Source of the DNA: Areca catechu
Taxonomy: Eukaryota > Streptophyta > Magnoliopsida > Arecales > Arecaceae
Direction: 5' to 3'
Length of the DNA: 64,000 bases
Assembly (NCBI GenBank): GCA_021397845.1
Contig: CM038053.1
Location: 83,451,157-83,515,156 of the forward strand
Each line of letters begins with the position of its first letter. Position 1 is the stretch's first letter. Below, piece after piece: positions 22,714-33,660 of the stretch. A program made the translations under genes and the position numbers. The notes below the pieces were generated by a model. It saw only the letters and a program-made list of their open reading frames with translations, was not told the DNA's origin and made no database searches.

Positions 22714-23708
22714 TGATGGGGGATGAAAAAGGATGAATGGAGAGTTTTAGCAAGCTAAACCAAAAGAAAACTTGAAAAAATTATCAAATAATGGGCTAAA
22801 TTAAATTAAGAAAAGCATAAGGAGACTATAGGGAAAGTTCAACTAACCACATACCTAGAGATCTAAGCTCAAGATTAGGATCTTCATGGCAAGGAAACCA
22901 TTACTACTAGGGCAAGTTAACTTTCAAATGATCAGATCTAATGAAGCTTAGGAAAAGTTTTCCTACCAACAATGATGGCTAAAATTTTGATGGAAGAAGC
23001 TCTCAACACTCATGGATTTGAGGACTAGAAGGCAATGATCACTCTCTACTTTGGGACACCTTGCCCTTGAGGTCATAGAAGACCTTCCTCTTGGATGTGG
23101 GAACTTAGAGAACCTGCAAACAAACTTGGAATTAGACATGAAAGGGAATTGAGGCTGGAATGGAAATAAGAGAGAAAGGAAAGAGACAAGGCTGGCTGCT
23201 TGGAACGTAGGGCTTGAACTTGGAGCACTTAACAATGGTGTCACAATCTTCAATCCTCAAAGCATCAATCACTTTCCAACACACACTCAAAGACCTCTCA
23301 CTCCCTTCTCAAACATGTATTTAAATACTCCAACTTAAAGGACGAAATCCTCCAACTAGAAGAACTAAATTACTCCATACAAGAAGAACTCAAGATAGAA
23401 CTCAACAAGAAGAAAACCTTCATTAATTCTCAAAATATTTCATACATGGAATCCTTTACAAGGGGAGCCTTGGACCCTATTTATAGCCTTAGGGATCGTC
23501 CAAAGTGAGGAGGGAGGTGGAGTTAGGTTAGCTAACCATTTCTAGTTAAATCCAACTCCTTTGGTTACATAGTTGCAACAAGAAACAACTACTAGGTAAG
23601 AGGTTGTAACAACTTGCTATGTGGCACCTAGGTGGCTGTGACATGGCTTCTAATTACTGATGTGGAGCCCTAGGTATCATGTGATGTGTCATCCCACATG
23701 GCAAGTTG

Positions 23709-25453
23709 TGGTGTGGGCACCAGGATTCGACAGACTCTCCGCAACCCTCTGTGGATCTTAGATTAGGGTTCCACTTCTATGAGTCTTGTAATAAGGCTAT
23801 GAGCCAATGCAATTTCATAATTTCTAGTCATGTAACTAGTCTAAGTTTTTTTAGTCTTGTACCTTGATCAATTTGGGTCAAGTTAGGTAATGAGTACTAT
23901 ATTTATTTTTGGTTCGAGTCTAAGTTTGGATTGGGTCCAAGCCCAATTGAAGTCAACCTGCTTTCAAGACCAGTCAAGTTCCTAGTGGGCCAACCCACCT
24001 CTTTCACTTGGAAAGATGCCAACACAGGTGCCACCTCAGCCACCTATGTGGCGCCACATCATTTCCACTTGGGCATCCAAGGAAGGAAACAAGGAGGCGC
24101 CCTCATGCATTCCACATGCCCTCTCCATGCCTTTTTCTCTTGGGCAACTTTGGAAGGAGGAGACATCATCCCCCTCTTCCCTCCCCAACATCACGCCATG
24201 ATCCATCAATAAATGGGGAATTGAAGATTCTTGAAGAGACCAAGCCACAAAGCAAGCCATTTTCCAAGCCTTCTTCCCAAAGTAGTCACACAAGAAAGGA
24301 AGGTCAAGGAGCACATTCCCCATTCCAATCATTAATTTGCAACGCCCAAAAGCTCCCTCCTTGGTCGGCCATGACTCACTCCATCTAGGCATGGAAGAAA
24401 TCAAAGGGAGACACATCCCTTGAAGTAAGCCGTGCTCCATGTTTTCTTCCCAAAGTGAGCATGCAAAGAAGGAAGTCTAAAGGCCAATCCCCCTCTCCAA
24501 GCCCTCCCACATGCCACGCCAATCTCCTCTTCCCTTTTGGTCGGCCATGAAGATCTTGCCACATCTATGTGGGTGTCGACTTTCGGGGTGTAATTTGGGT
24601 TCAAGGTTTTGAATTATTTTGAATTCAAATGGGCCTTGGGTGCCTATTTAAAGGACCCAATCCCTCCATTGTAAATCTATTGAATGGTTAATGAAAAAAG
24701 AGCTTCTTCTATCTTCCAACCCTTGTCTCTTAGACTAGCTTGAGTGAAGTTGCCTTCGTCCCAAGGAGGTCGAGTGGTGTGAGGCCACCTGTCCGTCGCC
24801 CCAGGGTGTCGCAAATCCTTCATCCTCCTGGACATCGCGTGGTGTGAGACCACAATCCTTTGTCCTCCGGGACGTCGTGGGGTGCGAGGCCCCAAGTTAT
24901 CTCCAACTTCGACATCGAAATCCAGCCAGACACCCGGCTCGAGGCCCCTTCTCAACCCCATCTCAGTTCCTTTCCGTGCATCTCCACATCTCGCTGATCC
25001 TTCTTTTGTTTGCCTACAGGTCCTCCCTAGCATCTCGGGCATCGGAGATAGTTGGCTTCACCATCGCGACCTCCCGACCGAAAGCTAGTGCTTCCATGGG
25101 TTCGACTGCTCGGGCATCCAGGCGCATCCACCGAGTTGAGCGATCTCTGCACCGGGCGCTTTAGAAGTGTGAGGTTTTCTTTCTCTCTATCTCCTAAGTA
25201 GGTATTGTATGTCAAGCTAGTCCTACCGGGGTTTCTTAACTCGGGGTCCTATTCTCGTTCTCACTTTTTAGGGCTTTGAACTGCTAGTGTAATCTTCCAT
25301 TACTCATCTTTCATATTTCTTGCCTTTGCTTGTGATCGGGAATCAGAACCCTAAAAAAATATCTAAAACTCATCAAACAAAAAAAAAAAGAGAAATTTCT
25401 TGCATTATAAGCATCCATCCCAGCATCCCTAGCCTGGCCCTAACTCCACATCA
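23709..25453 (+). mobile_element. G4 5' LTR
   Basis: From TGGTGTGGGCACC to TCCACATCA. A weak TATA-like TATTTAAA lies at 24645-24652. Several ORFs cross it on both strands (23931-24440, 24677-25164). They recur in the 3' LTR with frameshifts and have no homology, so none is called. Confidence 0.92.
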
Positions 25454-25468
25454 TTTTTGGTATCAGAG
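25454..25468 (+). other. G4 primer-binding site
   Basis: TTTTGGTATCAGAGC is the consensus initiator-Met primer site, directly after the LTR. Confidence 0.92.
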
Positions 25469-26298
25469 CAAGGCTAGGACTAGTGCATTTTGTTTCATTT
25501 TCTGCATTCTGGTCAGCCCGTATATGGTCTGATATTTGAATTGTTTCTCCCTGTAGATACCTTTAAATTTCATGATTTCTATTCTGTTGGATAGAATTAA
25601 TTCAAAGTATTTTTTTCTATTTTCTCATATTTTATTTCAGTTTGTAGAATTTCTACAAGCCGAAATACTACCTGAGAAAATCTCAGGTCTGAAATTTCAG
25701 CAAGCATCTCATTTCTTACTTCATTCATCCATCTAGTTTATTTCTTGCATTTAGGGGCATATTTTAATTCCTGCAATTTGTTTATCATTCACACATCTGA
25801 AAGACACAAAAAACAAGAAAATTTTAAGTCATTTCATTAGTCATTTTTGTGCATCATTCTCCATAACTTATCTTAAGGGCAACAAATTAACATAGGGTCA
25901 GGATTTCATTACCGTCCCTAGCCCAAAAACCACCACCCGACATATCGAACCCTAGCCATTAACTAAAATCGATTAGACATTTAATCTGCTCTAGTGAGCT
26001 GGGGACACCCACGAAGTTGGGTCGACCCAAGTACCGAGCCAAGCTTGATTGCTTGTTGGTGTGTGCTTGAGTAACTGGTGTCTAGGCAAGTGGTTCAGAG
26101 ACTAGAGCCTGAAGGGAAGTGGGTTGGTTCGCTTACCTGGCCAATTTCTAATTGGTGTCTAGGCAAGCAAAGAGGAATCTCCACTAACCTTACACTTACC
26201 CTGGCCAGGTGCCAAGTTACTGCTTTCAGGTTCATCTTCTTGACTTTACATTTGGAGAGATCTCCTAGGTCTAGCAAACCGTAGCATCGTTTTGTTAC
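25469..26298 (+). other. G4 untranslated leader
   Basis: No credible ORF. It shares the CTAGTGAGCTGGGGACA block near 25993 and TACCTGGCCA at 26134-26143 with the other elements. A second CCTGGCCAGG lies near 26208. Confidence 0.6.
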
Positions 26299-27128
26299 AT
26301 GTGCACTAGATCAGGAACCTCTTTTCACCCACCTTCTCCACCCTCTACCGAAACCATGGAACAACTGCGAGCTGACATTGGACCCCTAACTCAATCCATG
26401 ACTCAATTAAGCAACCAATTGACTAATAGAGTTGATCAAATAGAGGCCAGACTAGCACCCATAGAAGAAGTTGCTAGGCACCGTGAGCATTACCAGAGAG
26501 CTCCTGCCTACAAAAAACCTAAGCCCTTTAGGAACCAGAGCCGTATCCCCGGGCCACCCAAGCTTATAGCCAGGCTTACCCAAGTCGACCAAACCCGAAC
26601 CGATCTGACCCCAGTCGACCAAGCCTAGCCCGACCCAGTCCTAGTCTTCCCAGTCTGAATCGACCCCAATACAGTAGAGAGGACAAGGGTGAGGCTATTG
26701 AAGTCCAGAGGAGATTCGATCCCCAAGGTAACAGCTATAGGTGCCATAAACCTGAGCATTTTGCTAGTCAGTGCACCGCCCCTGCCCTACTTATGGATGA
26801 ACCGACTGAAACTGAACTCGAACCCATTATTGAACCTGAGGAAGACTTGAAGGTTGAACCCATTGAAAATCTAGGGAATGAAACTCCTGAGCCCATTAAA
26901 GAATTGAAAGAAAGCATCTATGAGTCAAGTTTAGAAGAAGATGGGCTCGAGGGTGAAATCATTGAGGAATCCAAGGAAGATGATCCTGAACCCACTACAA
27001 AATTTGAAGAGGAAATGACCGAGCCAGGATCACATCTAGTAAATAAACATGAGGATTCACCAGTCTTTTCCACAGGAGTTCAGGAACCAACCCTTAATGA
27101 ACTGATCCAAAGAAAACATCCTCAATAG
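26299..27128 (+). pseudogene. G4 mini-gag: coiled coil, zinc knuckle and acidic region, gag core deleted
   Basis: The first frame (26299-26628) reads a coiled-coil-like QLSNQLTNRVDQIEARL and passes in frame into VARHREHYQRAP, the segment that in G2 closes the gag core. The ~150-residue core between them is therefore missing without breaking the frame. After a TAG near 26626 the zinc knuckle appears near 26728-26775 as SYRCHKPEHFASQC, with serine for the first cysteine. A long acidic frame (26793-27128, for example LEPIIEPEEDLKVEP) follows. Without the core this protein is unlikely to form a particle alone. Confidence 0.7.
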
Positions 27129-27132
27129 ATGG

Positions 27133-27531
27133 TTGAAACTCAAAAAGAAATTGAGGATGAAGTTCTCGATGAGTTACCTGATCAACTTCCACCCCTGGGA
27201 GACATCCATCATACATAGTCATGGTCCCAGGATCCTCTTTAACAGACCTTCCTCATATGGGATTGACCCTAGCGAGCCTGAAGATCTACCGGAACAAGTG
27301 GACCATATGACACCTATAGAACGATGCCCAAATTTTAAGGTCATCTGGAATAACCCAGGTCTGTATTATGTTTTCCATAAGCCACCCCAAGACTCTGATT
27401 CCTATTTCCTACCCTTTTCTGAACCCTTTCACATTTCTAGAGCCATGGGATTACTTTTTATTGAGATTACCAGAATGCGTGACTCCTTAGAGCCCATCCC
27501 TTTTGCCCTCTACTTCTGGTATACTTTATAG
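27133..27531 (+). pseudogene. G4 lineage-specific DSDS-motif ORF
   Basis: A 132-codon frame overlaps the end of the acidic region in another frame. It holds MTPIERCPNFKVIWNNPGL and PPQDSDSYFLPFSEP, matching G1's MSPIDQCSNLKVI...SQDSDSFFLP. It ends shortly after in both elements (ALYFWYTL against RFCDLLLED). No known family is recognised. Conservation in two elements with unrelated LTR bodies suggests that it was coding in a common ancestor. Confidence 0.6.
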
Positions 27532-27718
27532 CATTTGCTAGGGATCCTTAAAAATTTTTCTTGTGCATACCAGACTAGGGTCAAACCTAGAGAGTCAAAA
27601 GTCTGTTAGGTTTAGACCCTAGGAGTCCAATAAAATTTTTTCTCAATAAGATTGCATAGTTGAGTCTGCATTTTGCATCATGTTAGGATTATGCATTAAA
27701 TAAAATTTTTAAAATAAT
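27532..27718 (+). other. G4 conserved noncoding spacer
   Basis: Counterpart of 10197-10420 in G1. Shared blocks include GGTCAAACCTAGAGAGTC, GTTAGGTTTAG and CCAATAAA. No frame is open through it. Confidence 0.5.
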
Positions 27719-28267
27719 TTGGCTGATTTCCAAAAGCGAGCCAAAGAGTTTGAGATAAGGGATTTTGTAATGATTAGGCTCCGGCCTGAACGGTTTCCAC
27801 CGGGAACCGTTAAGAAGCTTCATGCTCATGGGACGGGTCCCTTTAAAGTGATTAGGAGAATGGGCCCTAATGCCTATGTGCTAGAATTACCTCCGGATTA
27901 TGGAATTAGCTCGACATTTAATATCTCTGACTTAGTCGAGTATAGAGAACCCGCAAACATACCCAGTGAGCCATTTGAGCCTGTCCTCCCTTTTGAGAGT
28001 GAACCTGAACCTAAGTGTCCTCATCCAAATATACCTGAGCGAGGAGAGCGAATCGAGCATGTCTTGGATAACCAAGCCATCACTACCCGGGGCCAAGGCT
28101 ATCAACATTACTTGGTCCGATTGCAAGGCCGACCCGAATCTGATGACTCGTGGATCACACGGGAGGACTTGCAATGCATCGACCCCGACATCCTGGAGAG
28201 GTACCAAAGCCAGACTAACCCTTACTCGACAGGTCGAGTTCCTCCCACCCCGGGAGAATTGGTGTAG
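27719..28267 (+). CDS. Integrase C-terminal domain plus chromodomain (stand-alone), G4
   Basis: A 182-codon frame without any stop. The only nearby starter is a TTG, so the true start or an upstream splice is unknown. Residues 8-60 are the integrase C-terminal domain (RAKEFEIRDFVMIRLRPERF, then PGTVKKLHA and GPNAYVLELPPD). Residues 62-80 give GISSTFNISDLVEYREP. Residues 125-165 are a chromodomain (QGYQHYLVRLQGRPESDDSW and REDLQCIDPDILERY), with the aromatic positions Y and W visible. In full-length chromoviruses this tail follows the catalytic core and tethers integration to chromatin. Here no core precedes it. The stop codon lies 8 nt inside the 3' LTR. It is the best preserved coding piece of the whole left nest. 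Confidence 0.65.
   Translation: MADFQKRAKEFEIRDFVMIRLRPERFPPGTVKKLHAHGTGPFKVIRRMGPNAYVLELPPDYGISSTFNISDLVEYREPANIPSEPFEPVLPFESEPEPKCPHPNIPERGERIEHVLDNQAITTRGQGYQHYLVRLQGRPESDDSWITREDLQCIDPDILERYQSQTNPYSTGRVPPTPGELV
28224..28239 (+). promoter_or_regulatory. Pre-LTR hairpin of G4
   Basis: ACTCGAC-AG-GTCGAGT is a 7-bp perfect stem with a 2-nt loop, 20 nt before the 3' LTR. It also encodes part of the STGRV end of the chromodomain ORF. Confidence 0.6.
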
Positions 28268-30018
28268 GCACCAGGATTCGACAGAGACTCCTCAACCCTC
28301 TGTGGATCTCAGATTAGGGTTCCACTTCTATGAGTCTTGTAATAAGGCTATGAGCCAATGCAATTTCATAATTTCAAGTCATGTAACTAGTCTAAGTTTG
28401 TTTAGTCTTGTACCTTGACCAATTTGGGTCATGTTAGGTCATGAGTCCTGTATTTATTTTTGGTTTGAGTCTGAGTTTGGATTGGGTCCAAGCCCAATTG
28501 AAGTCAACCTGGCTTTCAAGACCAAGTCAAGTTCCTTGTGGCCAACCCACCTCTTTCACTTGGAAAGATGCCAACACAGGTGCCACCTAAGCCACCTATG
28601 TGGTGCCACATCAATTGCCACTTAGGCATCCAAGGAAGGAAACAAGGAGGCACCCTCATGCATTCCACACGCCCTCTCCATGCCTTTTTCTCTTGGGCAA
28701 CCTTGGAAGGAGGAGACATCATCCCCCTCTTCCCTCCCCCACATCACGCCATGATCCATCAATAAATGGGGAATTGAAGATTCTTGAAGAGACCAAGCCA
28801 CAAAGCAAGCCATTTTCCAAGCCTTCTTCTCAAAGTAGTCACACAAAAAGGAAGGTCAAGGAGCACATTCCCCATTCCAAGCCATCAAATTTGCAACACC
28901 CAAAAGCTCCCTCCTTGGTCGGCCATGACTCACTCCATCTAGGCATGGAAGAAATCAAAGGGAGACACATCCATTCAAGTAAGCCTTGCTCCATGTTTTC
29001 TTCCCAAAGTGAGCATGCAAAGAAGGAAGTCTAAAGGCCGATCCCCCTCTCCAAGCCCTCCCACATGCCATGCCAATCTCCTCTTCCCTTTTGGTCAGCC
29101 ATGAAGATCTTGCCACATCTATGTGGGTGCCGACTTTTGGGGTTGTAATTTGGGTTCAAGGGTTTTGAATTATTTTGAATTCAAATGGGCCTTGGGTGCC
29201 TATTTAAAGGACCCAATCCCTCCATTGTAAAGCTATTGAATGGTTAATGAAAAAAGAGCTTAAGTCTTCTATCTTCCAACCCTTGTCTCTTAGACTAGGT
29301 TGCATGAAGTTGCCTTCGTCCCCAGGGACATCGAGTGGAGTGAGGCCACCTGTCCGTCGCCTCAGGGCATCGTGAATCCTTCGTCTTCCTGGACATCGCA
29401 TGGTGTGAGGCCACAATCATTCATCCTCCAAGACATCGTGGGGTGCGAGGCCCCAACGTATCTCCAACTTCGACTTTGGAATCCAGCCGGACACTGGGCT
29501 CGAGGCCCCTTCTCAACCCCATCTCAGTTCCTTTCCGTGCATCTCCATATCTCGCTGATCCTCTTTTGTTTTCCTACGTCCTCCCTGGCATCTCGGGCAT
29601 CGAGACAGTCGGCTACGCCATCACGACTTCCCGATCGAAAGCCAGAGCTTCCACGGGTTTGACTGCTCGGGCATCCAGGCCGCATCCGCCGAGTTAAGCG
29701 ATCTCTGCACCAGACGCTTTAGAAGTGTGAGGTTTGCTTTCTCTCTATCTCCTAAGTAGGTATTGTATGTCGAGCTAGTCCTACCGGGGTTTCTTAATCC
29801 CGGGTCCTGTTCTCGTTCTCACTTTTAGGGCTTTGAACTACTAGTGTAAGCTTCCATTACTCATCTTTCATATTTCTTGCCTTTGCTTGTGATCGGGAAT
29901 CAAAACCCTAAGAAAAACAACAAAAAAACTGATCAACCCTAAAAAAAAAAAAAACAGAAATTTCTTGCATCATAAGCATCCATCCCAGTATCCCTAGCCT
30001 GGCCCTAACTCCACATCA
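28260..30018 (+). mobile_element. G4 3' LTR
   Basis: 1759 bp from TGGTGTAGGCACC to TCCACATCA. The purine run CGGGAGAA lies just upstream as the polypurine tract. Confidence 0.92.
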
Positions 30019-30412
30019 AGTTGGTTAGGAGGTTGTTGGGTGAGTGAGGAATGGTCCCATGCTTCCCCTCAAAATGCTTGATGTGTTGTTTCTTATGTCT
30101 CTCCAAAAATGTGTCCCATGTGAAGAATAAAATAAGCTTCTAAGAGGTGGCATAATAGGCTTCAAAAGGTGGTATCTTGACTTGCTTGGGCTTTGACTTG
30201 GTCATGCTTGAAGTTGGTCTTGATCTGGACTGAGTCGACTCAAGGGACTGGTGGCCTTTTTCTATGAGTCGGCTCATGAATTGGTCTTTGTCTTCAAGGG
30301 TTTAGTGGGCTTCATTCCAAGGTTCTCATTAATCCTAAGTATACTATATTAGCTGCAAAAAATATCAAGAGAATTAGTTGAAAAATATTTTTTTCTTGTT
30401 GATGTCCCATCA

Positions 30413-30805
30413 CCAATGCCTCTATGCTTGAGTTACCACACGACTTAGGCATTAGTTCCACCTTCAACATCTCAGATCTTGTAGAGTATAGGGACCCAGA
30501 AGAGATACCCAGCGAGCCCTTTGATTCACTCCCTTTCTTTGTGAGTGAACCCCCCCAGAGTGTCCATATACAATTTGGCCTTTTAGTGAGGAAAAGATTG
30601 AGAGAATCCTGGATGATCAAGCTATCAGTATCCAAGATAGAGGCTATCAGAGGTACTTGGTCTAGTAGCAAGGTTGGCCAGAATCTGAGGACTCGTGGCT
30701 CACCCGTGAGGAACTACAGTGCCTCAACCTAGACCTACTCGAGCACTATGAGAGCCAAGTTATCCCACACTCGACGAGGTCGAGTTCCTCCCACCCCGAG
30801 AAAAT
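30413..30805 (+). pseudogene. G2 integrase C-terminus end and chromodomain (second part)
   Basis: Resumes after the right CCAAT copy with MLELPHDLGISSTFNISDLV and PSEPFDSLPFF. The chromodomain follows with frameshifts and a TAG (GYQRYLV-QQGWPESEDSWLT, REELQCLNLDLLEHY). It joins the 17521-17683 part once G3 is removed. Confidence 0.82.
30769..30785 (+). promoter_or_regulatory. Pre-LTR hairpin of G2
   Basis: ACTCGAC-GAG-GTCGAGT is a perfect 7-bp stem, 20 nt before the 3' LTR at 30806. The loop differs from G1 and G5 while the stem is unchanged. Confidence 0.6.
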
Positions 30806-32357
30806 TGGTGGGGGCACTAGGATCAAACATAGATTACTGGGCCCTATTTGGTTTACCTAGTCATGTGTCAAATTTTGTAATCAATTAAGATTGAGTCCTG
30901 TAATAAGTTGAGGTTAGTTGATTTGTCTCAACCCTCAACCTAGTCATTATTTTGAGTCCAGTACATCATTTATGAGTCTAGTAAGAGCTCAATTTTTGTA
31001 CAAGAGAAAAGGTTACCCTACTTTGGAGTTCCACCAGGCCACATCCTGGAGTCAGAGGCTACTACATCAGCCCAGTGGATTTTATGTGACAACCCAGGAT
31101 CCAAGATGCTTCTAGAAATCCTGATTCCTTCTAGATGCCCTCCAGAAGCCCAGATTCCAGTCCAGATGCCAGAGCATATTTTCAAACAAGGGCATCCATG
31201 ATTCTAAAGGTCCCTCTATATCCTAGCATAAAGAATCAAGTCCAAATACCAAGCCCAAGCCCTAAAGAATCAAGATTCCATGGAATATTCCTGCTACCAG
31301 GCTACTAGGCCATCCCAGCTTCCAGACGCCAAAATCCATGCACCCAAGCCCCTTTGGGCTGGTCCCTTGCTGCCCCTAAAAGCCCAACACGCCCTCCTAG
31401 GCATCCTTGAAGTGTTGACCAAGTCCAAGAGGTGTCCTTGAGTGGAATAGTCAAAGCATAAAGGAAAAAGGAGAAGACTAGGTCAATTCCTAACCTAATG
31501 GGGATTTGTTTTCTAACCTAGCTAGGAAAGGACTTGTATTCCAGTTTGGAAGAGGACTTGTAACCCAAGTATAACCATGGTTAGTGAGGTCATGGGAACT
31601 CTATAAATACCCCACCCCTCTCCCTCTTATAATCATCTTTTTTTTATGAATAAACGTTTGCTAAAATTTTGTTGAATTATCTTTAGTTTGAGTTTGGTTC
31701 TCTCTTTGAGTGCTCTCCTTGTATTCCTGGATCGAATCCCTACTGTGCTAGCACCCTTCTACATCCCTGGAGATCATCCATGCCCAAGGAAATGAAGCCC
31801 TTGCTGCCATCCAAGCCCAGGAGCTTCTTCTTCCCCCGGCTGCCATCTACTAACCCTAATCTCGATTCCTTTCAAGCCATAGTTCCTTTTCTTAATTTTT
31901 AATTACTGTTTTGATTAACCCTGATGCTTGCAGAATCTCCAAGGTGCTTCACCTTCCCTGAGGAGGCCTTCTTTGCTTCCAAGACTACCCAGATCAGCCA
32001 TTAGATTCAAGGGAAACGAGGCTTCTTCTTCCAAGCTCCGATCAAAGTTGTGAGTGATCCCTGCTGCTTCTGAATTTCAATCTCTGACTGGTATGAAACC
32101 TTCGCTTCTCTTATTATCTGATTTTTTTGAAGTTAACTATCCTAAGCCGGGAATTCCTCAATTTCTGGGTCCTGTCTTTTTTTTATCTTGCATCATTCAG
32201 CCTGCGATATGATGATTTCTTAGAATTGCTAAATACCTACTAGTTCTTTACTTTGCTTTGAGACATTAACCATCAAACCTAAATCTAAAAATCTGAAAAA
32301 AATAGTTTACTACTGCATTTACTTCATATTTAGCATTCTTAGAGTCATCCCACATTA
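30806..32357 (+). mobile_element. G2 3' LTR
   Basis: 1552 bp from TGGTGGGGGCACT to CCCACATTA, a decayed CCGCATCA. TATA box TATAAATA at 31612-31619. Followed by the target copy GATTA. Confidence 0.88.
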
Positions 32358-33660
32358 GATTAGCAAGGAAAGTCGACTATTCAGAGGGAGCTACTAGAAG
32401 AGCCACACATAGCAGACTTGCAGGACAGTGTAAGGGGAGTAGCACTATATAAGCCTCATGCACGATCGAAGCCGGTACGATATGGCATGGATGAGACTAT
32501 TTTTTATGCTCTCATCTCTATCAATGGAGATCCAAAAATATTCAAGGAGGCCATTGAAAGTCCTGATAAAAATCATGGATGCAAGGCATGATGGAAGAGA
32601 TGGGATCTCTCAAAAGGAATAAGACATGGTAGCTGGTGGATCTACCTGAAGATGCTCGGGCAATTGGCTCAAGATGGGTATTCACAAAGAAGATAGTACC
32701 TTCAGAGCAAGGTGGAGTAAGATACAAAGTAAGGCTAGTAGCAAAAAGATACTCATAAAGGGAAGGAATTGATTATACGGAGGTGTTTTCTCCTATGGTA
32801 TTCCATAGTTCAATTCGGGTGTTACTGTCATTAATGGCGGAACACGATATGGATTGGAGCAGATGGATGTGGAAACAGCCTTCCTACATGGAAGCCTAGA
32901 AGAGAAGATCTATATGAAGCAACCTGATGGCTTCATATAGATTGGACAGGAGGATAAGATGTCTACTCCAGAGGTCACTGTATGGTCTAAAGTAGTCACC
33001 TCGTTAGTGGTATCATAAATTTGATACATTTATTTTAAGCTTTGGGTTTTTCAGGTGTGAACATGACTATTGTGTGTATGTGAAGGATGTGGATAATGAC
33101 AATGCATTATATCTACTTCTGCGTATGGATGACATGCTGATAGCTAATATAAGTATGAGGGCTATGAAAGGGCTGAAGAGAGCATTATCTAAAGAATTTG
33201 AGATAAAGGATTTGGTCCAGCACAAAAAATCCTTGGAATGGAGATTTGTAGGAATAAACGCAAGGAATACTCCATTTATCACAAGGTAGTTATATCAAGA
33301 AGATACTTGAGAGGTTTGGGATGGAGAAGGCCAAACCAACAGAGATACCATTACCAGGGCACATCTCTCTCTCTAAACATCAAAGCCCCTGACAGATGAG
33401 GAGAGAGAGTACATGGAAAGAGTTCCATATATAAATGTAGTAGGCATTGTTATGTATGCTATGGTATGTTGCAGGCCAGATATAGCATATGCTGTAAGCC
33501 AGGTGAGCAGGTACATGTCTAATCCTAGGAAAAAATACTAGAAGGCATTGAAGTAGATCTTAAGGTATCTACAAGGAACTCAAAAGCATGGATTGGTATT
33601 TGGTGGGCAGCTAGAAGGACAAGAAAGGAGCTCCAGGGAGTTATATGGAGGTTCGGGTCC
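32358..33660 (+). pseudogene. C1 copia reverse transcriptase remnant
   Basis: RT copies element RNA into DNA. In broken frames I read MEEMGSLKRNKTW.LVDLP with RWVFTKK (about 32590-32690), RYKVRLVAKRYS.REGIDYTEVFSPM (about 32710-32800), QMDVETAFLHGSLEEKIYMKQPDGFI (about 32858-32940) and DYCVYVKDVD...LYLLLRMDDMLIA (about 33060-33145). The catalytic Y-V-D-D is R-M-D-D, which would abolish activity. Upstream 32363-32560 is the variable linker after integrase. The GMEKAKP-type block (about 33320) and the DIAYAVSQVSRYM block (about 33480) follow after frameshifts. Confidence 0.85.

Larger units (their letters stand above)
23709..30018 (+). mobile_element. G4, youngest layer of the left nest; non-autonomous gypsy element with intact chromodomain ORF
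   Basis: 6310 bp with LTRs of 1745 and 1759 bp and a perfect target duplication AGTTG (23704-23708 and 30019-30023). The 2.8 kb internal region holds a leader, a short gag without core, a zinc knuckle, an acidic region, a DSDS-type ORF, a spacer and an open integrase C-terminus/chromodomain frame. It has no RT, RNase H or integrase core. LTR ends differ by a few percent by eye over the first 200 bp, so the insertion is not very recent. Confidence 0.93.
17684..30412 (-). mobile_element. G3, minus-strand non-autonomous gypsy element, hosting G4
   Basis: About 6.4 kb once G4 is removed. It inserted into G2's integrase C-terminus with a perfect target duplication CCAAT (17679-17683 and 30413-30417). 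LTRs on the plus strand run TGATGGGG to GTCCCATCA: 17684-19096 (3' LTR of the element) and 22714-30412 (5' LTR, interrupted by G4). The internal region 19097-22713 has a reversed primer site, leader, gag remnant, acidic ORF and integrase C-terminus/chromodomain. It has no RT, RNase H or integrase core. Confidence 0.92.
22714..30412 (-). mobile_element. G3 5' LTR, interrupted by G4
   Basis: Pieces are 22714-23708 and 30019-30412, together about 1.38 kb against 1.41 kb for the other LTR. The two pieces join across G4 at the duplicated AGTTG, matching 18716-18720 of the intact LTR (GTTGGTTAGGAGGTTGTTGG). A reversed TATA box lies at 23478-23485. Confidence 0.92.
12422..32357 (+). mobile_element. 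G2, non-autonomous chromovirus-derived gypsy element, hosting G3
   Basis: About 7.2 kb once G3 is removed. LTRs lie at 12422-13955 and 30806-32357. Target duplication GATCA (12417-12421) against GATTA (32358-32362) in C1. The internal region (13956-17683 plus 30413-30805) holds a leader, a coiled-coil N-terminus, gag core, zinc knuckle, protease, then directly integrase C-terminus and chromodomain. RT, RNase H and the integrase core are absent. G5 is the same family. Confidence 0.9.

Noticed and set aside
24008..29034. ORFs of 120-145 codons repeated at 24008-24388 and 28600-29034
   Set aside because: Both lie at the same place in the two LTRs of G4, and frames differ by indels between the copies. 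They are LTR sequence rather than genes.
23709..30018. G4 as an insertion into G2 directly
   Set aside because: The AGTTG target copies and flanks match the G3 LTR (compare 18700-18760), so G4 is inside G3, not G2.
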